From NCBI GenBank assembly GCA_038496445.1, contig JALMLS010000479.1, forward strand, positions 186,001-250,000: DNA of 64,000 bases. Direction: 5' to 3'. The translations under genes were made by a program, and so were the position numbers. This DNA is from Trichosphaerium sp. ATCC 40318 (lineage: Eukaryota; Discosea; Flabellinia; Trichosidae). Shown in pieces: positions 47,927-57,706 of this stretch. Below the pieces are notes generated by a model. The model had not been told where the DNA came from, made no database searches, and saw nothing but the letters and a program-made list of their open reading frames with translations. Within the stretch, counting starts at the first letter, position 1. Every line of letters starts with the position of its first letter.

Positions 47927-49795
47927 TTAATAGTATGTGTGCTTTGCAACAAACCCTACATAACAATATTCAATATAAAAAAACCAAAACAAACAAAACA
48001 CAAAAAAATAAACACCCGTACCTTCTGGATAAGTCCTTAGAATCCATTTACGAATTTCATCATAAACAAACTAAAAAAAACCGTGAGAATAGAAAATTGA
48101 ATGAAAAAAAAAAAAAACACGTGATTATCATTTTGACGTACGATTAAAACCGCGAAAGGAAGTGGTGTAACCCAATGAATGAACGATATAGGTTCAGTAG
48201 CAAAAGCGCTATTCATAAAAGGCACATAGACAATAAACAATGCCAGTGCAGTTTCAATAACCAATCCAGCATTCAAAACCCAATTTCTAAGAAAACAGAT
48301 TAACTCTCATCGTTTTGTTAACCTGTGAACTCATTCACGTACTTCATGCCTTGTTGGAAGAGTGATAATCGTCTTGTCTTTGTGATAAGCAAGCAAGACC
48401 ACTGAACAACAATAATAGCAACGAAAAAAGCAGTCTGTGCACGTCGCAATAGTGTTCTCCTTGTAAGTTCAAAGCAAGGCCAATTAGGTTCAAAAGTCAT
48501 GCTCCCATTGACAGCACCAGCAGTATGCCAACATAAATCATAATACTCTGATGTAGTGTTTGGAAGTACTGCAGGCATTGTAGCGTTGACCACAGGTGGT
48601 ACAAAGCAATTTACAGATCCAGGTCCGAAAGAAATTCGGCAGACTTTAGTTTCGTCAATATAATCATCTACGATACCAACAAGCATCCACGGATGGAATC
48701 CTCTACCATTAGGATAATCACCTTCACCCATGGCGATAAAGTAGGCATAGAACCCTGCTAAAGCTGAAGAAAGAAAGTGAGTAATAGTTGTCAAACAGAC
48801 GTTATGAACGTACCTTGCATAACACCGATCTGAAGATAAGAAAACCCAATTAATCGCATACCAACAAGCCTAGATGTCAGCTTTCTAGGGTGACGTTTCA
48901 TAATATCTAGTTCTGGTCCTTCATATGCCTACAGTTCAAAGTGAGTATAAATCAGTCATTCAAACATTTGTTTTCTAAGTTCCAAGTTTAAACTGTGCCC
49001 TTTCTGGTGACGTACCAAAGCAATGGCTGGAAGTAGATCTGTACCAACATCAATAGATAGTATAAGAACAGTGGTCAAAGGAAGTGGAATTTGGAACAAG
49101 ATGAACTATTTAAAACAATTGATTAGCACAACACAACACAACAAAAAGAAAACAAAAAAAAAACACATACTGCAACGAAAGGAAACAACTCAGGAATATT
49201 TGAAGATAGTGTGTAGGCGATAGACTTTTTAAGATTATCGAAAATAAGACGACCTTCCTCAACACCAAGCACAATACTGGCAAAATTATCATCCCTGAAA
49301 ACATAAAGTCAGCCAACCAACAAAAAAAAAAAAAAAGCAAACCCAAGTCTTAGACGTACAAGAGGATCATGTCAGCAGCGCTCTTTGATACATCAGTTCC
49401 AGTAATACCCATAGCAATACCAATATTAGCACGCTTTAATGCTGGTGAATCGTTAACACCATCACCAGTTACAGCAACAACATGGCCCATGCGTTGGCAA
49501 CCTTGAACAATCAACAATTTTTGCTCTGGTGTTGTTCTAGCGAAAACAATCTCTTCGTATTGTAGCACTCTAAGCATGTATTAGCAAACACTGACTACTA
49601 CGTTCACTTGAAATTTATCAAAAACATACTCTTCTAGCTCAGTGGCATCCATTTCAGCCAACTGCGAACCGTGTACAACAATTGAAGAAGCATCATTTTT
49701 ATCTACCTCATCAAGCGGAATGCCTTCTTCTGCGGCGATATCTTCTGCTGTCCTTCCTTGAATATACCTACTTGGCGAGCAATAGCCTTTGCAGC
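47927..49795 (-). pseudogene. ATPase 3' fragment copy D
   Basis: Begins mid-exon at [12 protein letters not shown] (49795) and continues with intact frames and splice sites through the hinge, M5-M10 and the proper C-terminus FVAKHTYY, stop at 47927-47929. Unlike copy B it keeps the last two exons and the poly-A-rich 3' flank seen after copy A. Its 5' edge is fused to F-box/LRR fragment L5 in opposite orientation. It overlaps copy C by about 580 bases of ATPase sequence (46600-47182) in inverted order. Confidence 0.85.
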
Positions 49796-50089
49796 GTACA
49801 CTCTGTTGCTATTCACTATGGGGGAAGTTTAACAGAAGATGGAATCAAAACATTGACCAATGTCAAACGCCTTGTGCTTCAGTATTGTCCTACAATAACT
49901 GATTTGAGCTTTGAGACATTGGTCAATCTTGAGCAACTGACACTGGGTGGATGTGGCAAGATTACAAATGGTTGCTTGAAATACTTAAAATCTCTAAAAC
50001 GTGTTATATCTTGGGGTGAATCTGGAGTAACAAAAGACGGTGTTGAGTCAATGGGTATCCAATATATTCGGAAAATACGTAGAAGTTAA
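49796..50089 (+). pseudogene. F-box/LRR 3' fragment L5
   Basis: Starts at a repeat (VHSVAIHYGGSLTEDGIKTL) and continues with GCGKITNGCLKYLKSLKRVI to a stop after IRKIRRS. The repeats differ from the AGVH type of L6, having TNVKRLVLQY-like units, so it is not a piece of L6. Its break point lies at the GVH position where L4 also breaks, which suggests that L4 and L5 were one gene. Confidence 0.65.
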
Positions 50090-50530
50090 GTCCGAGGTAA
50101 CTGATTGCTTATGTTAGTACAGTAGAGAATGTGTAACGAAAGGGTGTCAATTTGTTTGCGGAGATTCTCGCTAAAATCCTCAAAAAATAGCCTAAAATAT
50201 TATTCTCCTTCTTCCTTAACATCTTGCTGTAGTCAGAAAAGGGTGGCACAGGAAGGCCAAGCGCCATTCCAATGTCATAATATAAATGGTTTACTGCAAC
50301 AACAAGGCACTACAGTAAATGTATCATTTGCTCTAAATACAACGAATAGCGCCACACGCATCTTGAGTTTTTTTTTACACGCAAACCAAAATGAATGGCA
50401 ACGATTAAGCCGTTGCTATCTTTGATTGAGTGGACTGACTTAAGCATCGCGAAGAAAACGCCTCTAAATAGCCATACAGGTCTATTCATAGCACAAACAA
50501 CAAAAAAGGACAAGCGTTTACGGATTATTA
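50090..50530 (+). other. intergenic gap before intact F-box/LRR gene
   Basis: About 440 bases holding the promoter of the following gene. No convincing gene or RNA seen. Confidence 0.4.
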
Positions 50531-51553
50531 ATGGACGAATACACAGAAAACACAAATACGGACCGATGCGCCCTGGTGTCGCTCCCAGTTGAAGCAATTG
50601 TTCATATCCTGAAGCAGGGAGCGTATGCGCTTCGCTCAGCTCAAACATGCCGTCTCTTGCGAGATATCATCCATAACCACATCGGATACGATTGCATTAA
50701 CATTAATAGCGAAATCGAAGTGGAAATCCTCTCGAGGAGTCCTATATTGCGAAATACGTGTATCACTTACGCAAAAGACTTTGTAGTGAACGACACTCAC
50801 TTGCGCTTGCTTGCAGGTGTACAAAATATCGTGTTGTACAACTGTAAATCAATTACAGATGAGGGCGTTAAGATGCTAGCTGGCGTGCATACTATCAACC
50901 TAGCGTGTTGTAAATGGATAACAGATGAGGGTATCAAGGCATTGGCAGGTGTACATGACATAAATCTGAGACAAGTGAGTGTTACAGATGAAGGTTTGAA
51001 GGCATTGTCAGGCGTTCACACAATTTGCTTGCAGCAATGTGAGCTCATAACAGATGAAGGCATCAAGGCGTTGGCTGGTGTACATACTATCAGCTTATGG
51101 CATTGCAAGGGAATAACAGACTCAGGTATAGAGGCATTGGTTGGTGTACATGACATTGATTTAACTGGAACAAATGTCACAGATCAAGGTTTAAGGGTTT
51201 TGTCAGGCGTACATACTATCAAACTTTGTGGTTTCAAGTTGTCAGATGAGACTATTAAAGGGTTTGCTGGTGTATATGATATTGATTTATCAAATACTAA
51301 TGTTACTGATGAAGGTTTAAAGGCGCTAGCAGGTGTTCATTCTATCAATTTGGATAGCTGTCCAATAACTGATGAGGGTATCAAGGCTTTGGCTGGTGTT
51401 CATTATATTTGTTTAACGTTTACAGATGTTACAGATGTTGGTTTGAAGGCATTAGAAGGTGTCCACACCATTGTTGTATCTTATTGTGAAAATATAACCC
51501 TTTCTGGTATTAAAGCTTTGGAAAAGACTGCACATAAGGTTATATCATACTAG
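50531..51553 (+). CDS. F-box/LRR protein, intact copy L6
   Basis: Single-exon frame of 340 codons. Residues 14-55 (ALVSLPVEAIVHILKQ, then RSAQTCRLLRDIIHNH) form a degenerate F-box. From about residue 85 to the end are eleven regular repeats of about 22-24 residues with consensus [20 protein letters not shown]. The repeats are very uniform, including several nearly identical neighbours, consistent with recent internal duplication or gene conversion. Expected role: substrate receptor of an SCF-type ubiquitin ligase, but no substrate is suggested. It is the source of fragments L2 and L3, with the same downstream LRR remnant and convergent GH81 gene. Confidence 0.82.
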   Translation: MDEYTENTNTDRCALVSLPVEAIVHILKQGAYALRSAQTCRLLRDIIHNHIGYDCININSEIEVEILSRSPILRNTCITYAKDFVVNDTHLRLLAGVQNIVLYNCKSITDEGVKMLAGVHTINLACCKWITDEGIKALAGVHDINLRQVSVTDEGLKALSGVHTICLQQCELITDEGIKALAGVHTISLWHCKGITDSGIEALVGVHDIDLTGTNVTDQGLRVLSGVHTIKLCGFKLSDETIKGFAGVYDIDLSNTNVTDEGLKALAGVHSINLDSCPITDEGIKALAGVHYICLTFTDVTDVGLKALEGVHTIVVSYCENITLSGIKALEKTAHKVISY

Positions 51554-51676
51554 ATTTATCATATTCCAGAAACTATATCACAAAGTACAGCCAGGTGGAT
51601 CACCAATAAACGTGTTACACTTGTTAATGTGACATTTATTTTTGTAAGGTGTATTGTACTAGTTACTAATTAATCA

Positions 51677-51934
51677 GTGCTACTATTACTAGGCCTTTAC
51701 TGTCAAATTTATTTATCAGGTTGTACTTCAGCGACAGAGTCCGATATCCTCACTGAGGGTATCAAAGCGTTGGCAAGTGTACGACGTATTGATGTAGCAG
51801 GAACTAGTGTTATAGAAGATGGGATTAAGGCTTTAAAAAGTTTACAGTACCTTCAGGTGCTTTGCAAGCAATTCAGCAAAGGTTTTGAAGATTCAATATA
51901 TTTAGAAGGAAAAATAATAACTAGAGATGACTGA
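51677..51934 (+). pseudogene. LRR remnant downstream of L6
   Basis: Continues the LRR pattern (ILTEGIKALASVRRIDV, SVIEDGIKALKSLQYL) and then a non-repeat tail ending TRDD before TGA. It is in the same orientation as L6 but behind its stop codon. A splice acceptor-like TTTATTTATCAG precedes it, so an alternative 3' exon of L6 is possible. The simpler reading is a decayed neighbouring copy. Confidence 0.55.
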
Positions 51935-52063
51935 AATAGGACTTGTTATAAATCACCTCACCAGTTACCGTCACAGAAAAAAAACTATCACATAATCTCT
52001 GTAAAAAATTAACTATTACTTTATCCTTATGATCAACTTTGTTTATTGAAACCAGTAAAAAGA

Positions 52064-55000
52064 TTAATCATTGATTGTAATAGAAACTTTTTCTTCTTTC
52101 CATGATTCATCATCTCCATAGTAGTAAGGATCACCCATTGTATTGTTTACAACAGAATCATGTGTAGCAACTGTGAATAAAGCAACTGTTCTTGCCAGCT
52201 CGTGTTGATACCTTTCAAAAATAGTTAAAAATCACGTGTTAAAATAGCAGAAAAAACACGTGATTCTTACCCAACAATAAAATCAAAACTATTCAAGTAA
52301 GGAAATGGGAGGTCTGGGAGTTGTGGTGCGTATAATGATTCAACTTGGAGTTTGTTCCATGCAAGGTCAGTATCATTCATCGATAGGATAAGATACATGT
52401 ATGGGTACCAATCTGGGTATGTTCTCCATTGGTTGTTACCAGCGTCAACACCAGGACTTCCCTTATTTGTTGTAAGTAAAAAGTTTCGATTGATTTAATG
52501 TTTCGGTCCTGTGGACGTACTTCATTTGTTGGGCAGCATGAATACTCGTTACCCCACCAATTAGGTCCATATTGACCGCCACATGGATTTTTAGTCATAT
52601 TACTTGGGTTAGGATAGATGCAAACACCGTCTAGAACAGAATGTTAAAAATAGATATTAAAGTAATGGTTAGTACTTTGCTTGACGTTAAATTCCAACCA
52701 TTTGTATGCGCTTCCAGCCCAAATAGGATCAATTAATTCATGAGTCATAGGTGTTATTGGTAGAATTATAATACCACACTCAAAGACGGCATTAGGACCG
52801 TAATAAGTCGCAGCATCAACTGAGTTTCCTAGAAAAAAAGTTTAAGTATTGCCTTCATTTCATATTTTGGTTGTACCGTAGAGGATTGTCATACAGCGTT
52901 TTAATCTATTAATTTCCGGAGTTGGACGATAAGACTCTTGTTCAGTCTTTTTGGGATTATGTTAGCCACGACTTATAAAGAAAAAAAAAAGACGGAAAAA
53001 AATCCAATACATTTGACATACCTGATTATCCAACATGGCGTACATTTGAACACTCTTTATTTCCATTGCAGCTAATATTCTTCCCCAATCCCGGATATTA
53101 CTATCATTGGTAGCGATACCTAAATGTTACATCAGTACGACACTCCAAAACAAACTCGCCAAAAAAGGTTACAGCCTTTTTCAATCAAAAAAAAACTTGA
53201 GCTCTCTCGATTGTAGCTTTAGTTTACCTAATAAATTCAATGCATAGTAAGCATTAACTGCTTCTCCATGAGATTGCTGATTTACCCAAGATTTAAGTCT
53301 TCCAGAATAATCATATCCTTCAGCGTAAGAGTGGCCATCAAACCAGTCCTTAACACAGTTAAGTACCATAACACTTCTTGTATACTCAAAGGGCTAAGTA
53401 CCTTATGACGAGCGAAAGTAAAATAAGGATCGTTTTGATCATCAGGATTTGCTATATCACGTGCGAAAGCATAAGCCTGTTTTGTAAAGTCTAAAACAAA
53501 ATTAATTAATTGCGAAAAATATGAGTTTTTTTGGGTCGGTTTTGTACTTTGCGTTTGGCTCTCGTTGAAGAATGTAACGTTTTTAATATTTTGTAGGTAT
53601 AAAGGCCATGCCATTATCTTAATAATATATCCGTATTGAAAGTGGTGGTCATTGTAGAAGGCATTACCTGTACAATATTTAACCCAAGAAAAAAAAAGGA
53701 ACCAGAAAAAATGAAAAAAGAAAGTAAACTAAGATACCATAATTTCCAAATGCGTTGTATCCTGTTGGGTTTTGGCATCCTTCACAATATTCATCTGCAA
53801 ATCGGTTATACCAACCAGTTACCAAACCACCCCATCTCATGTCGTAGTAAACCGCCATCTATTCATAAAGTTAAAAATTTTTAAATTGAAGACAGTTTGG
53901 TTTTTTTTTTTGTTTACCTGATCACGAAGGCAAGTCAAAGTGTTGTTGATTGGCGGTGGGCAAGGTTTAGGTTCCTCATCTTGGTAAGCCAAAACGTAGT
54001 TAAAGCAATCCAAAACATGTTCTATGAGTAGTTAGAAGTTAACCCTTCCTTTCTGAGAATTTTCTTGTTTTCTCAGAAAACGGATTTTAGACTAACCTGT
54101 CATAGTGATAGCCATATCTGTTTTATTCAAGTTCCATGAAATTATGGCAATATCTGTGTACTTTGCTAAATCTCTAGGAGAAAATGATGTCAAAAGACAT
54201 GAGAAGCAAATCAAGAATTCGTAGGGGTTTTTTTTGAGTTTTTCAAAAAAGAAGTCATTGACGCACCTGACGTAAGAGTATAGTTCCATACTTTTGAATC
54301 CTGGTAACCCAGGACCAGTTACATTATCCCCAGGACATTTTCCAATAAAATACTTGTAATCAAAAATGAGTTGCTCTTCAACTTTGTCTTTCATTGTTTC
54401 ATCAACTTCAAGTTCATCTCCAAACCCAACTGTAGATAATTTATACGACAAAGACCACGTTTTACCTAACAAACATGTAAATACAACGTATCACTACAAA
54501 ATAACCAGCTCCCAGTACCAGTTACTGCTTGCATGACTCCACGAACCATCCAGAAAGAAGTGTTTACAGCATTTGAACGCTAAAGTTTTTTTTGTCAGTT
54601 TTGTCGGTTTTGCTGGCAACCTGGCTTCAATATTTTATTCATACCGTGTCATTAGGTAGTAGAGGCATATGATGTGGCATAGCAAGCATTACTAGTTCAT
54701 CTGATTTGTTTCCTTTTACGCTACAAAATGATTAAAAAAAAGTTTTTGGTTGAAATCTGGGTTAGTACTTTGTGATCCATTCATAGTTTACTCTTGCTGT
54801 GTTATTCTTACTGTCTACATCGAAAGTAACATTTGCAGATTCAGCCCAGACACCTTGAGATTTATATAAGAATCACATGGAGCGAAGTGTTAATCTTAAA
54901 AATACCTCTGTGTTTGTCAAGGAATGGTCCCATCTTATCTTGGAGTGTGGCACCACAACCAATCTATAAAAGAGTGAGGAGGTAGCAATGAAGGTAAGTG

Positions 55001-56454
55001 ATTGAAGGAGACCAAATTGTGTTGATGCTTGCCTGAATTAGACCAGTATAAGAAGTTGTGAAGTTAATGTTACTAGGAGGTGCAGGAAAGTTCATTGACA
55101 CTGGATGATCAAAATACACGTGCCACCAAGTACCATCTAATTTATTATAATCAATTATGATAAAAGGTACCGAAATAAGATAATCGTACCAGGGTGTGGA
55201 GGACCTACAGCGACTTTCATCTACCCATCAAGGTTAGCTGTTTTCGACATATTTTTTTACAAGCAAAACTGACCTTGAAAGCATCACTGACGATACCATA
55301 TGTATTTGGTGGACGGTTATTAACCTGTATAACAGGTGGCATGCCACCTAGGTTAGATCCAAAAGAGATTTTAGCGTCTTTGCAGACAATGTTGACGTAA
55401 GGAGAGCCTATAGAACAATTATTGTACATGGCAAGATAAAGTTCTTGAAGGTTACCTTTGACGAGATATACAGTTGCTACTACGTTACCACGTGCATCTG
55501 CATAATCCACTTCGGCGCTCATAGGTGTCACTTTCTTCAAAGTGGTGTTTGGTGCACCACTGAATAAAATACCAAAGTCGTACGCTGCGCTCACTATCGG
55601 GGAATACTCATCAGCATTGTAATATAATAAATCCGTGACGTCATATTTTCTTTGTGGTACGTACTTGTTAGGTAAGGGTATGTAGCGTTCAAAATAGGAG
55701 GATCGGCATTCTTAGGTGGGTCTACATATCCTTGAGTCATCCTTGAATCAGGTGGTACGCCTGTAAGACAACAATAAGAAATAAAACAGTTTTGGAACAT
55801 TCCAACTCTTTTTTTAGTTAAAAGAGCTCAACGGTTTGCTTACCTGGGTACATTAGGTTTATATTGCTTGCTCTAGGGCTAACAACATATGGATAAACGT
55901 AAACACCTGCCCAGTGTGAAGGGCTAAAATCGTTCCAATCATAACCTTAAAACGCACGTGTTAGAACCGTCAAGATAGGTTTTCTGTCGTAACGTCTTTT
56001 TCTATTTTGGCCAAAACGCTTTTTGTTTGTTTGCTCACCCCATAAGTTCTTCTGCCACGTGTTTGTTGGTTTTGTGGTATTAGGGAATGTACTGTTGAGT
56101 ATATCCATGGCAATAGGGCCAAAAGGGTTTGGTTTAACAATAGGATAGCGAGGGTTGGCGCAGTAGTCTTCTGGTATGATGTTATCAACTGGTAGCCATA
56201 GCTCAGAAGGATCTTGGTATTGTAAGTCGTATAAACGTTATTATTCATCTCTTACCGGTTACGTTAGCGTCTAATAGTAGTTTAGTGTGATGTCGGTCGA
56301 GAAAACGTGATAAAATGGTAAACAGTAGAAAACAGTGAGTTCATGCTAGTGGAAGTTGTTTCGTACCTAGTGGAGCGAATGTAACGCGTTTGTATTCTGC
56401 TGCAGACATGGCGACCAACGCCAATGTCACAATAGTTATCAACACATACTTCAT
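52064..56454 (-). CDS. GH81 endo-1,3-beta-glucanase, intact copy G3
   Basis: Start ATG 56454 with a signal peptide (MKYVLITIVTLALVAMSAAE), so the enzyme is secreted or vacuolar. About twenty short exons follow. Landmarks: SPHWAGVYVYPYVVSPRAS and GVPPDSRMTQGYVDPP in the N-terminal beta-sandwich, then WWHVYFDHPVSMNFPAPP and WLFCSDTLYL. The catalytic domain has YNDHHFQYGYIIKIMAWPLY (conserved Asp in NDHH), ANPDDQNDPYF, DWFDGHSYAEGYDYSGRL and WVNQQSHGEAVNAYYALNLL. The family normally reads ESxSEA; here Gln replaces the first Glu while the second is kept. Many Asn-x-Ser/Thr sites fit a secreted glycoprotein. GH81 enzymes hydrolyse 1,3-beta-glucan, for digesting fungal or algal walls or remodelling the organism's own. 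Converges with L6. Confidence 0.88.
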
Positions 56455-57241
56455 AGCTTGTTTTCAACTTTTCGAAACTGTGGAATTGTTTCAGAAGAAA
56501 TGTCAAACACAACTTAACTTTGGGAAGCAACTAAGATTGAATTTTTGTCTTCATTTTATTTTCGAATCTTACTCGTGCAAGGGAATAGCATCTGCTTTAA
56601 ATAAGCTTAATCTATTAATAGAAGAAAAGACTATGTTGACTTTCCAGTCACAGTAAGCGTTTTTCAGTAAATGCTAAGCTGTTCCACAGAAGAGTGTGTT
56701 GTTCAATACTTGAATAGTAAGTCAAGCAGTTAAACATCGTAGGCACCGTATAGAAACTACATATTGTGCGGTTTTATACTCTCACCGAAATTGAATGCTT
56801 CAGTGTTGGGATTAGACCTATTACACGTCATATTCTCAACACACCACGTTGTAAATGCTCTAGTCCCAGCCATGAAAGGTAACTTATTTTTTTGCTATAG
56901 TTTTTGTGATCACTGAGGGGGCTGCAACATAAAACTATGCTGTGAAACGGCAAGAGATATCCGACAGGCTTGCGACAGAAGCTGCAGATAAGGCATACAA
57001 AATGGTAAGAAATCGCTATTTTGTGCAATTGTAGTGTTGGTTGGTGTATTATTTTGTTATCTTCGCACTTACCAAATATTCTTGGCTATTTTTATGCAAC
57101 TGGATGCAAAGAGACAAATATTAAGTGATAGAATACAAAGCTAGCATTTTCTGTCAAAAGCGGTACGATACCCCTTTAGTTAAAAAACGTGGTTGATACA
57201 AACACAGTAGGTTTCGTAGGATAGATGTAAAGTACAAAAAG
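56455..57241 (+). other. intergenic region with possible small exons
   Basis: Holds the promoter of the GH81 gene. Short plus-strand stretches such as KRQEISDRLATEAADKAYKM (near 56945-57003), ending at a GTAAGA donor, may be an exon of the small gene that follows. I could not build a complete model. Confidence 0.35.
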
Positions 57242-57442
57242 GTGCAACGTATATATCTAGATACTAAAGATGAGTTTATCGTCGAGTCAACAAACGTCGA
57301 GACACGAACACGAGCAATACGCGAACTTTATTATCAGAGTTCTTTGCTTGCATGGTTTTCAGTAAACAATAGGCCTCAGCAGCCATCTAGTAGAGGTGTT
57401 TTGGCTGGTGTCCAGTCCCTTGTAGCGAAATCTCTATCTTGA
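57242..57442 (+). CDS. possible 3' exon of a small gene, unrecognised
   Basis: Open frame ending TGA after VQSLVAKSLS, with coding-like content (RIYLDTKDEFIVESTNVE, TRAIRELYYQSSLLAWF). An acceptor-like CACAGTAG lies just upstream near 57209, extending the frame with RFRRIDVKYKKVQ. It may join the candidate exon near 56945-57003. No family recognised; it could be spurious. Confidence 0.35.
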   Translation: MQRIYLDTKDEFIVESTNVETRTRAIRELYYQSSLLAWFSVNNRPQQPSSRGVLAGVQSLVAKSLS

Positions 57443-57706
57443 TCAAAGGATTCTAGTGCAGAGCATCATGGTACTAGAGTGGCACGAGTTCTGTAAAAGG
57501 TTCCGGTGTTAAAAGTAATTCAGTGATATTGTTTTAACACCACATCCACAACACAAAGTCTGTCACTCCTAAGGAGTCGAAACAATAAAAAAAAAAGCCT
57601 TGTGCTTTGGTGTGAAAGTTGCAATCTTTTTTCCGTGAATACTGTTTAACAAAGTCATGCTGTAGTCAATCTGCTTTTTTTTTAAACGAATTAAGGCTTA
57701 GATAAC

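Noticed and set aside
47663-48040. 125-codon plus-strand frame upstream of ATPase copy D
   Set aside because: Its second half runs antisense through the last ATPase exon and poly-T tracts, and no domain is visible.
39450-51934. LRR arrays as a CRISPR or satellite array
   Set aside because: The periodicity is coding (about 66-72 bases, in frame, diverged) and translates to LRRs with an F-box.
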